DNA of 64,000 bases. It comes from Ruminococcus sp. (lineage in GTDB: Bacteria; Bacillota; Clostridia; Oscillospirales; Acutalibacteraceae). The translations under genes and the position numbers were made by a program. The DNA lies in assembly GCA_017410265.1 (NCBI GenBank), contig JAFQRC010000002.1:124001-188000 (forward strand). The letters are read 5' to 3'. Each line of letters begins with the position of its first letter. The stretch's first letter is position 1. Positions 1 to 6,880 of this stretch are shown piece by piece. Below the pieces are notes generated by a model. It searched no databases, had not been told where the DNA came from, and saw only the letters and a program-made list of their open reading frames with translations.

Positions 1-1078
1 CAGCAGTACAGATAACTGTGTTGATACCTGCGCTCTTGAGTCGGTACTCAAGGTCGTGAGCCTGAAGCTGATTAGGAGCTGGGATAGCAATAGCGCCGAG
101 TTTGTTAAGACCAATCATAGCAAACCAGAACTGATAGTGGCGCTTTAAGATAAGCATAACGCGGTCGCCTTTTTTGATACCTAAGCTCTTGAAGTAGTTA
201 GCACACTGAGCAGACGCTTTCTTGATATCCTTGAAAGTAAATCTGCGTTCTGTGTGGTCTTTAGAAATATGTAACATCGCGAGCTTATCAGGTTTTTTAT
301 CTGCAAGCGCATCTACTAAATCGAAAGCAAAGTTGAACTTCTCGGTATTTTTGAACTTGATAGAAGTAGGAGTGCCCTTTTCGTTCTCCTGTATATCTAC
401 ATACTGTTTATAAATACGGTCAGCTTCGTGTTTTCTTTCCTTCTTTTTAATCTCAACAAGCTTGCCGCTTGAAAGCTCAGGGATAGGCTCGCCTGTAGGG
501 TTAAGCACGATAGCGTAGAAAACACAGTCCTTACCGTTTACGGCAATCATACCGTGTGGCTTATCAGAGTCAAAGTAGATAGTGTCCCCCGGGCCCAAAA
601 TTTCCTTGTGCTCACCAACCTGAACCATCAGGTTACCCTCAATTACGATGTCGAGCTCCTGTCCTTCGTGAGTTGTGAGCTCGATATCCTGATTCTGTGC
701 ATTCTCATCGTAAATGGAGCGCACATAAAGTGGTTCTGCGATACGATTCTGGAACGCATAAGCGAGGTTATAGTATGTCATACCGTGAGCCTGAGCTACC
801 TTCTGACCCAAGCCTGCTCTTGTTACAGAGTAGCTCTTGAGGTTTGGTGAATAACCCTCGATAATATCTGTTACGTTAACAGAAAGAGCCATAGCACAGC
901 GATAGATAAACGCAAAGTTTAAGTCACTTTTGCCCTGTTCACAGCTTAAGTATTCCTCGACTGTTACATCGGTTTTCTTAGCCATCTGCTCGACTGTCAA
1001 GTTCTGGATTTCTCTTAACTCCCTGATACGGGACGCCATCTCTTGAATTTTGTAATCAAGACCTGTCATTTGTTGCAT
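1..1078 (-). CDS. HTH-cupin-acyl-CoA synthetase fusion (C-terminus outside window)
   Basis: Partial minus-strand gene; the first ~359 residues are visible and the frame runs off the left edge. The order is an XRE-type helix-turn-helix (about residues 1-75, with EQMAKKTDVTVEEY as recognition region), a cupin domain (about 105-190, containing THEGQELDIVIEG and KPHGMIAVNG) and the beginning of an AMP-binding acyl-CoA synthetase domain (CANYFKSLGIKKGDRVML, NQLQAHDLEYR). It is a clear paralogue of the complete gene immediately upstream. Start is ATG 1078 with AAGGAG about 8 nt before it. The adenylation core and catalytic lysine lie outside the window, so activity is inferred from the paralogue. 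A Val-type T-box leader precedes it. An HTH fused to a ligase suggests either a DNA-binding enzyme or an autoregulator; neither is shown here. Confidence 0.85.
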   Translation of the reverse strand, partial: MQQMTGLDYKIQEMASRIRELREIQNLTVEQMAKKTDVTVEEYLSCEQGKSDLNFAFIYRCAMALSVNVTDIIEGYSPNLKSYSVTRAGLGQKVAQAHGMTYYNLAYAFQNRIAEPLYVRSIYDENAQNQDIELTTHEGQELDIVIEGNLMVQVGEHKEILGPGDTIYFDSDKPHGMIAVNGKDCVFYAIVLNPTGEPIPELSSGKLVEIKKKERKHEADRIYKQYVDIQENEKGTPTSIKFKNTEKFNFAFDLVDALADKKPDKLAMLHISKDHTERRFTFKDIKKASAQCANYFKSLGIKKGDRVMLILKRHYQFWFAMIGLNKLGAIAIPAPNQLQAHDLEYRLKSAGINTVICTA

Positions 1079-1100
1079 GATACATTCTCCTTTTAGTCAG

Positions 1101-1375
1101 GACGAAAAAAGCACCCGTCCCAAAGTTATCTTTGAGACGAGCGCATAAAAATCACCCGCGGTACCACTCAAATTGCGATACAATCGCCACTCTCGAGGTC
1201 TAACAACCTCTATGCCTTCACGCAGCAATCACGGAGAGGTTCTACTTACTTTCGCTTTCTTCCTCTCGGCTCAGAAGCTACAAACACAAAAGCTGTATCC
1301 AACGACTCGCACCTTCCGTCGTCTCTCTGAAGGTCATACCCTTGCGTACTCTTCGTCATAGCCTTTCAAAAATAC
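1101..1375 (-). promoter_or_regulatory. T-box riboswitch, apparent Val (GTA) specifier
   Basis: Minus-strand leader with the conserved T-box sequence TTTGAGTGGTACCGCGG (about 1157-1174) followed by a terminator hairpin (GTCTCAAAG paired with CTTTGGGAC, then a T-run, 1103-1144). Stem I shows the GACGAAGAGTA motif, an ACGCAA/TTGTGT helix above the specifier loop and GAAG/CTTC below it. Aligned with the B. subtilis glyQS leader, where the codon is followed by 10 nt ending in GAGC, the specifier is GTA at 1279-1281. GTA is an uncommon valine specifier and is followed by G rather than A, so the codon is less certain than the T-box itself. Confidence 0.88.
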
Positions 1376-1381
1376 AGTGAC

Positions 1382-1410
1382 ATAATACCATAACTTCGAG
1401 AATATGTCAA
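1382..1410 (-). promoter_or_regulatory. sigma-A promoter of first T-box leader
   Basis: Perfect TTGACA (1405-1410), 17-bp spacer and TATTAT (1382-1387) on the minus strand, just after the stop of the upstream synthetase gene, so the two paralogues can be transcribed separately. Confidence 0.85.
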
Positions 1411-1445
1411 TATTTTTCTATATTTATAGTATATACCCTAAATTA

Positions 1446-3716
1446 TTACAATTTATTTCTCTGGATTTTACCGCTGATTGTCTTTGGAAGCTCATCTCTG
1501 AACACAACAATACGAGGGTATTTGTACGGAGCTGTACGGCTCTTTACATATGCCTGAATCTCTTTTTTGAGTTCTTCAGTTGCGACAGTTCCTTTAGTAA
1601 GCACGATAGAAGCTTTTACTACCTGACCTCTTACCTCGTCAGGTTCAGCAGAAACACCGCACTCAAGTACATATGGAAGCTCCATGATAACTGACTCGAT
1701 TTCAAACGGTCCGATACGATAGCCCGAAGACTTGATAACATCATCAACTCGACCAACATACCATAAGAATCCGTCTTCATCACGCCACGCGGTGTCGCCT
1801 GTGTGATAATATCCGTCGTGATAAACTTCCTTTGTCTTTTCTTCATCTCTGTAGTACCCCAAAAACAGACCACACGGAACCTTGTCAGATGTTTTGATAA
1901 CGATCTCACCCGGCTCACCGTCAGGCACTTCGTTGCCGTCAGGGTCTACAAGATAAACATCATAAAGTGGTACAGGCTTACCCATAGAACCGAGCTTACT
2001 ACTCTCACCGATGAGATTAGCGATAGAAAGTGTGGTTTCTGTCTGACCAAAGCCTTCCTTGAGCTTGAGTCCTGTAGACTTTTTGAACTGTTTATATACC
2101 TCAGGGTTGAGCGCTTCACCCGCTGTAGTAGCGCGCTTAACTGAACTGAAATCGTATTTAGACAAATCCTGCTTGATCATCATTCGAAGCATCGTCGGCG
2201 GAGCACAGAAGGTAGTGATACCATACTGTTTGAACATCGGCAGAATGTCAGATGCATCAAAGCGGTCAAAGTCGTAAGTAAACACAGCACCCTCAGAAAG
2301 CCACTGTCCATAGAGCTTACCCCACAGAGCCTTACCCCAACCTGTGTCGGAGATTGTGAAATGCACACCGTCAGTCATAACACCGTGCCAGTACTTAGCT
2401 GTGATGAAATGACCAAGTGCATATTTATATGAATGAAGAGCAATCTTAGGATAACCCGTTGTGCCTGATGTAAAGAACATCAGCATAGGGTCATCGCCAC
2501 AAGGTGAGTCTTCATTTCTGTAGTAATGAGCAGAGAAGAGGTCGAATTCCTCGTCGAAGTTTTTCCAGCCCTCTCGCTCGCCACCGACTAAAACTTTAGT
2601 CTTGAGTGTAGGAGATTTTTCCTGAGCGATATCAACCTGATGAGCAACATCGCCGTCAGCTGTACAAATGATAGCGCTGACACCTGCTGCATTGAAACGG
2701 TAATCAAAGTCGTGAGCCTGAAGCTGGTTAGTCGCAGGAATAGCAATAGCGCCCAGCTTGTGAAGACCTAAAATAGCAAACCAGAACTGATAGTGACGCT
2801 TTAAAACAAGCATAACTCTGTCGCCCTTTTTGATTCCCAAGGACTTGAAGTAATTCGCAGCCTGGGCTGACTTTCTCTTCATATCGTTGAAAGTAAATCT
2901 ACGCTCAACCTTGTCGCGTGATACATGGATCATCGCAAGCTTATCAGGGTCTTTCTTAGCAATAGCATCAACTGTATCAAAAGCAAAGTTATATCTATCC
3001 TCGTTTTCAAAGTCAATCTTCTTAAGACAGCCGTTCTCATCGACAGTAGTCTTGATAAACTCTTCGCATAAGAGCTTGCTTTCAGCAACCTCGTTGTGTG
3101 ACATAAGAGTATCACGGATAATATCCTCAGACTCGTTTTCACCCGGCAGTACAACTGCCACAAACTGACATTCACTGCCGTCAACAGCAATCATACCGTG
3201 AGGTGTGGACGAGTTGTAGTAGATAGAGTCACCCTCACTAAGGTATTCAACATTGTCGCCGACCTGAATTTTCAGCTTACCTTTTATTACATAGTCAAAC
3301 TCCTGACCGGAGTGCTTAGTGAGATGTATCGGCTTATCCTGCAATTCCTTTGAGTACTGGTATGTAACAAAGTACGGCTCAGAAATCTTCTTTCGAAACC
3401 ACGGAGCAAGGTTCTGGATAGAAATACCATCTTCCTTCGCAGTCTGCTGTCCCTGGCCCTTTCTTGTTACCGTGTAGGAAGAAAGCAGAGCGCTTTTACC
3501 TTCAAGCAAATCTGAAATGCCGATATTAAATGCTAAAGAGCATTTGTGGATAAATGTAAACGGGAAATCCTGTTTGCCGCTTTCAAAATCGAGATACTGC
3601 TCTACTGTTACCTCGGTTTTTTTTGCCATATCTTCAACTGAATAGCCGAAGATTTCGCGCATTTCTTTAATTCTTACCGCTACCTCTAATAGCTTTTGAG
3701 TTTCTACTTGAGCCAT
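1446..3716 (-). CDS. HTH-cupin-acyl-CoA synthetase fusion protein
   Basis: 756 residues, complete. Residues ~1-75 form an XRE helix-turn-helix; ~105-195 a cupin (HSGQEFDYVIKG, TPHGMIAVDG); ~220-756 an ANL-superfamily acyl-CoA synthetase. Visible adenylation motifs are the phosphate loop FFTSGTTGYPK, the GFGQTET motif, YHTGDTAWRDEDG, the hinge GRVDDVIKSSGYRIG and the C-terminal lysine motif PKTISGKIQR. All catalytic signatures are present, so an ATP-dependent acid:CoA ligase of medium or branched-chain acids is likely; the substrate cannot be read from sequence. The start ATG 3716 has AGGAGGAG upstream. An Ile T-box controls it, tying it to branched-chain amino acid supply. The fused regulator-like N-terminus is unusual for this enzyme class. 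Confidence 0.9.
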   Translation of the reverse strand: MAQVETQKLLEVAVRIKEMREIFGYSVEDMAKKTEVTVEQYLDFESGKQDFPFTFIHKCSLAFNIGISDLLEGKSALLSSYTVTRKGQGQQTAKEDGISIQNLAPWFRKKISEPYFVTYQYSKELQDKPIHLTKHSGQEFDYVIKGKLKIQVGDNVEYLSEGDSIYYNSSTPHGMIAVDGSECQFVAVVLPGENESEDIIRDTLMSHNEVAESKLLCEEFIKTTVDENGCLKKIDFENEDRYNFAFDTVDAIAKKDPDKLAMIHVSRDKVERRFTFNDMKRKSAQAANYFKSLGIKKGDRVMLVLKRHYQFWFAILGLHKLGAIAIPATNQLQAHDFDYRFNAAGVSAIICTADGDVAHQVDIAQEKSPTLKTKVLVGGEREGWKNFDEEFDLFSAHYYRNEDSPCGDDPMLMFFTSGTTGYPKIALHSYKYALGHFITAKYWHGVMTDGVHFTISDTGWGKALWGKLYGQWLSEGAVFTYDFDRFDASDILPMFKQYGITTFCAPPTMLRMMIKQDLSKYDFSSVKRATTAGEALNPEVYKQFKKSTGLKLKEGFGQTETTLSIANLIGESSKLGSMGKPVPLYDVYLVDPDGNEVPDGEPGEIVIKTSDKVPCGLFLGYYRDEEKTKEVYHDGYYHTGDTAWRDEDGFLWYVGRVDDVIKSSGYRIGPFEIESVIMELPYVLECGVSAEPDEVRGQVVKASIVLTKGTVATEELKKEIQAYVKSRTAPYKYPRIVVFRDELPKTISGKIQRNKL

Positions 3717-3751
3717 AATAACTCCTCCTAAGAAAATGATTCAAAAATCAA

Positions 3752-4016
3752 AAAAGCCCGCCTCAAAGAAAACCTTTGAGACGGGTGTAAAATACACTCG
3801 CGGTACCACTCAAATTGCAGTTATACTGCCACTCTCGGAGTCCAACAACCCCTATGCCTTTACGCAGCAATCACGGAAGGCGCCTACTGACTTTCGCTTT
3901 CGGACCTTCAGCTCAGAAGTGATGGGCTTTATAAATACTCGTTGTCGGTTCACACCAACCACCGACTCTCTGAAAACAAATAAATACAGCCGTCTTCGTC
4001 ACAGCTTTTCTGATTT
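3752..4016 (-). promoter_or_regulatory. T-box riboswitch, Ile (ATC) specifier
   Basis: Minus-strand leader with AATTTGAGTGGTACCGCG (about 3799-3816) and a strong intrinsic terminator (CCCGTCTCAAAGG paired with CTTTGAGGCGGG plus T-run, 3754-3787). Stem I has TGACGAAGAC on the 5' side, GGCT/AGCC above the specifier loop and GAAG/CTTC below it. The codon preceding ACTTCTGAGC is ATC (3921-3923) followed by A, exactly as in the glyQS arrangement. Uncharged tRNA-Ile would therefore allow read-through into the synthetase. Confidence 0.92.
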
Positions 4017-4022
4017 TTTAAA

Positions 4023-4051
4023 AGTGTAGCACTAAAAATAAGGTTTGTCAA
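4023..4051 (-). promoter_or_regulatory. sigma-A promoter of Ile T-box leader
   Basis: TTGACA (4046-4051), 17-bp spacer, TACACT (4023-4028) on the minus strand. Confidence 0.8.
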
Positions 4052-4149
4052 TAAATTATTTAAAAATTTTTCAGCCATAAATAAAAAAGACTACACAAAA
4101 CACAATATTTATGTTAAAATATGCGTATATTCACGCTAAGGAGTAGACT

Positions 4150-4695
4150 ATGCTTAAGAAAATACAAAAGCTTGACAATCTGATTGTCGAAAAGATAGCG
4201 CGTATTCATACCCCTTTTTTAAATAGAATTATGGTACTCTTCACAAAGCTGGGAAACGGCGCGTTTATCTGGTGGATAACGCTGTGCTTTCCGTTTTTGC
4301 TCAGAAAACCAAACCGAGAAACCGGAGTTTACTTAACTCTTGCGCTGGGCGTAACCTTTGTGACAGGAGAAATTATCATCAAGCACATCATCGGTAGAAT
4401 GCGTCCAAGCTCAAAGCTTGAGGACGATGAACTAATCATCAAGCGCCCGAAGGACTACTCTTTTCCGTCCGGTCACACCGCCTCATCTTTCACAGCTTTC
4501 ACCGTTACTCTGCTGAGATGCCCGATATTCATCTGGCTTCCTGTGCTGTGTGTTGCGCTCATCATCGGTTTTTCGAGAATGTATTTGAGAGTACACTACT
4601 TAAGCGATGTTGTGTGCGGTATGGCTCTCGGCATTTTAAGCGGTACTTTGTGCACTATTATCTTTCAGAATCAGCTTTCGCATTTTTTTATTTAA
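4150..4695 (+). CDS. PAP2-family membrane phosphatase
   Basis: 181 residues with several membrane segments. The three lipid-phosphatase signatures are visible: KHIIGRMRPS (KX6RP-like), YSFPSGHTAS (PSGH) and SRMYLRVHYLSDVV (SRX5HXXXD). Such enzymes dephosphorylate phosphatidate, phosphatidylglycerol-phosphate or undecaprenyl pyrophosphate at the membrane; which substrate is used here is unknown. ATG 4150 is preceded by AAGGAG. It stands alone, divergent from the T-box leader, and ends at an intrinsic terminator. Confidence 0.88.
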   Translation: MLKKIQKLDNLIVEKIARIHTPFLNRIMVLFTKLGNGAFIWWITLCFPFLLRKPNRETGVYLTLALGVTFVTGEIIIKHIIGRMRPSSKLEDDELIIKRPKDYSFPSGHTASSFTAFTVTLLRCPIFIWLPVLCVALIIGFSRMYLRVHYLSDVVCGMALGILSGTLCTIIFQNQLSHFFI

Positions 4696-4718
4696 ATTGA
4701 ATCCAAAACGGCAAAATG

Positions 4719-4752
4719 AGGGCTTTTTTATAAAAAGCCTTCTTTTTTGTTT
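4719..4752 (+). terminator. intrinsic terminator after PAP2 gene
   Basis: AGGGCTTTTT paired with AAAAAGCCTT, followed by a T-rich tail. Confidence 0.7.
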
Positions 4753-5089
4753 TTTTTCAAAAAAGCTGTTGACTTGTAAAATATTACATTTTGTAAAATA
4801 ATTTTGCTTATTTTCATATAAAGAACTTATCTGTCGGTTTTGCTCAAAGTTATTGAAAAGTCAATAAAAGCCAACAATATAGATATTTCCAAGCTGTTTT
4901 TAAATAGTTTTCCTTGTTTTCCACATAGTTTTCCACAATATATTTGAGTTTTACGAATAATACAAACTGTATATTTCTCAAAACAAATATTTTTCAATAT
5001 TGAAATGTTGATTTTAAGGAAAAATAAAACCGTTTTCGCATAAAAATCGCCCTCCCTGACCATCATATTTTCAAAAGGACGGTGCTTGT
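4753..5089. other. AT-rich intergenic region with two DnaA-box-like sites
   Basis: No convincing gene. It holds a possible promoter (TTGACT 4769, weak -10 near 4792) overlapping TGTAA-N4-TTACA, and two same-orientation TTTTCCACA nonamers (4917-4925, 4929-4937) spaced 12 bp, which fit the DnaA-box consensus TTWTNCACA. A small minus-strand open frame here (4827-5066) has no recognisable protein features. Confidence 0.4.
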
Positions 5090-5356
5090 ATGATAAAAGG
5101 AATCAGCCATCAGATAATAGAAATTTCAGATACTCAGAACCGCTACTACGAGCGGGCGTTACTTGTACTCAGACCCGAATACGCTTCTGCTTCCAGAGAG
5201 ATACTCGAAAAAGAAGCACGCAGAATGCTCAGTAAAATGGACACTGTATCGAGTATAAAACCAAAAAGGATGTTTCTCTCTCGACTGCTGAGCTACTGCT
5301 TTGTATGCGCTTTGGGTGCACTCACTACAGTTATCATATTCGCACTATGTATGTAA
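5090..5356 (+). CDS. small single-span membrane protein, unknown function
   Basis: 88 residues. The N-terminal ~60 residues are soluble and charged (ALLVLRPEY, REILEKEARRML); one hydrophobic segment (LLSYCFVCALGALTTVIIFALCM) ends the protein. An AAAAGGACG ribosome site lies upstream. I do not recognise the family. The N-terminus resembles small cytoplasmic helical anchors seen in sporulating clostridia, but that is only an impression. It is followed directly by a very strong hairpin. Confidence 0.65.
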   Translation: MIKGISHQIIEISDTQNRYYERALLVLRPEYASASREILEKEARRMLSKMDTVSSIKPKRMFLSRLLSYCFVCALGALTTVIIFALCM

Positions 5357-5371
5357 GTATGAAAAGCTTTT

Positions 5372-5411
5372 CCCCGTCATATATTTTAGTAAATATATGA
5401 CGGGGGTCTTT
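5372..5411 (+). terminator. perfect 15-bp hairpin overlapping next ribosome site
   Basis: CCCCGTCATATATTT (5372-5386) pairs perfectly with AAATATATGACGGGG (5391-5405), loop TAGT, followed by GTCTTTT and the ATG of the next gene at 5413. It should terminate the upstream transcript; its 3' arm also contains the only G-rich sequence that could serve as ribosome site for the next gene. Confidence 0.75.
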
Positions 5412-5412
5412 T

Positions 5413-5988
5413 ATGAATATCAAAAAATTCAAAATATTTGAAATCGTGGGGGTTCCTGCGATTTATCTGATAGCTACATTTTTGCATTTTGTTTACGATT
5501 TGACGGGTGGTTCAACGCTATCTATTCTTTTTGGGTCAGTCAACGAAAGTGTGTGGGAGCACATAAAGATTTTTGCGGTTGGTTTTATGGTATGGACAAT
5601 AGTAGAGTTTCTTTTTGCAAAGCCACCGTTTAAAAAATTCGTTACAGTAAAAGTTTTTATGCTTTACTTTTTATCACTTTTAATTCCTGTTTTTTTCTAT
5701 ACCTACAACCTCTTTACAGTAGAGCCGGTGCTGTGGCTTGACCTTCTTTCCTCTTTTGTATTTGTAACACTCACCCAGTACATATCATACCTGCTTATAA
5801 CAAATGACAACAAAATAAGCGATTACTTTCCGCTTGCTTTAATGCTTTTGATGCTGTACTACCTGATGTTTTTCAGCTTCACTGTTTTTCCGCCAAAAAT
5901 TGAGTTGTTCAGAGATTACGAAACAGGAATGTTCGGAATAATCGAAGACCACATCGATGTCGGTGCGTGTTTTATGACTAAAAGCTGA
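5413..5988 (+). CDS. integral membrane protein, DUF6512-like
   Basis: 191 residues with about five to six hydrophobic segments. The motif FGSVNESVWEHIKIF near residues 40-55 is characteristic of a conserved clostridial membrane family that I recall as DUF6512; no function is established that I know of. Start ATG 5413 lies 7 nt after the terminator-like hairpin, and no independent ribosome site is visible, so translation may be poor or structure-dependent. Confidence 0.6.
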   Translation: MNIKKFKIFEIVGVPAIYLIATFLHFVYDLTGGSTLSILFGSVNESVWEHIKIFAVGFMVWTIVEFLFAKPPFKKFVTVKVFMLYFLSLLIPVFFYTYNLFTVEPVLWLDLLSSFVFVTLTQYISYLLITNDNKISDYFPLALMLLMLYYLMFFSFTVFPPKIELFRDYETGMFGIIEDHIDVGACFMTKS

Positions 5989-6038
5989 GAAAATAACTAG
6001 TATTTTTCTTATTTATAACTATACTTGTAAACTAGATG

Positions 6039-6047
6039 TGGTATAAT
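6039..6047 (+). promoter_or_regulatory. extended -10 promoter of rlmB operon
   Basis: TG-G-TATAAT (TG 6039-6040, TATAAT 6042-6047) 39 bp before the start codon; no good -35, consistent with an extended -10 promoter. Confidence 0.6.
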
Positions 6048-6086
6048 CTAATGGTATAAGTCTACTATATAGAGGGTATTTAGATT

Positions 6087-6836
6087 ATGGATAATCAAAA
6101 CAGAGAGAAAAAAGACGATATTATCGCAGGCAGAAATCCCGTATCAGAAGCACTTTCCTCAGGCAGACCGATTGAAAGTATCTTAGTTTCTAAAAATAAC
6201 CACTCGGGCTCAATAGTCGCTATCATTTCAAAGGCTAAGAAAAAGGGCATCACAATAAAAGAAGTTGACCAAAAAAAGCTCGACTTTATGACAGGCGGAG
6301 CGACACATCAGGGGATAGTCGCAGTTACGGCGATTAAAGAATACTCAACTGTTGAGGACATTCTAGCTCTGGCTAAAGAGAGAGATGAAGCTCCGTTTAT
6401 AGTTATCTTAGACGAAATCGAAGACCCTCACAACTTAGGTGCAATCATCCGTACAGCTGAGTGTTCAGGTGCTCACGGTGTCATCATCAAAAAGCGTCAC
6501 AGCGCAGGTCTTTCCTACACTGTAGGAAAGGCATCAGCAGGAGCAGTTGAGTATGTTCCTGTCGCCAGGGTTAACAACATCTCTTCGATTATTGACGAGC
6601 TAAAAGAGCTCGGAATATGGGTTTACGGCGCAGATATGAACGGTACCGATTACACAAAATGCGATTTTTCAGGCGGTGCTGCTCTTGTTATCGGAAACGA
6701 AGGTAAGGGTATCAGCCGACTGGTAAGAGAAAAATGCGACACTATTGTATCATTACCACTTAAAGGTAAAATCAACTCGCTGAACGCTTCCGTTGCAGCG
6801 GGTATATTGATGTACAAGGTAGCGCAAGGCAGATAA
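6087..6836 (+). CDS. rlmB: 23S rRNA (guanosine-2'-O-)methyltransferase RlmB/TrmH family
   Basis: 249 residues, usual length. The N-terminal substrate-binding part contains IIAGRNPVSEAL. The SpoU/TrmH knot is shown by motif 1 DEIEDPHNLGAIIRTAECSG, motif 2 ALVIGNEGKGISRLV and motif 3 IVSLPLKGKINSLNASVAAGI. The enzyme would methylate a ribose in 23S rRNA (G2251 in E. coli) using S-adenosylmethionine. It heads a likely operon with the pseudo-P-type ATPase and rpe. Confidence 0.92.
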   Translation: MDNQNREKKDDIIAGRNPVSEALSSGRPIESILVSKNNHSGSIVAIISKAKKKGITIKEVDQKKLDFMTGGATHQGIVAVTAIKEYSTVEDILALAKERDEAPFIVILDEIEDPHNLGAIIRTAECSGAHGVIIKKRHSAGLSYTVGKASAGAVEYVPVARVNNISSIIDELKELGIWVYGADMNGTDYTKCDFSGGAALVIGNEGKGISRLVREKCDTIVSLPLKGKINSLNASVAAGILMYKVAQGR

Positions 6837-6880
6837 TAAAATTTGATTTTGACTAAATTATATAGAGAGGAGTTGATGAA

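Noticed and set aside
4827..5066. 79-residue minus-strand open frame in the AT-rich gap
   Set aside because: Low-complexity Ile/Lys/Phe-rich composition, no ribosome site, overlaps DnaA-box-like sites and a promoter-like region.
4719..5089. Chromosomal replication origin
   Set aside because: Only two DnaA-like boxes and no dnaA, dnaN or gidA/B neighbours.
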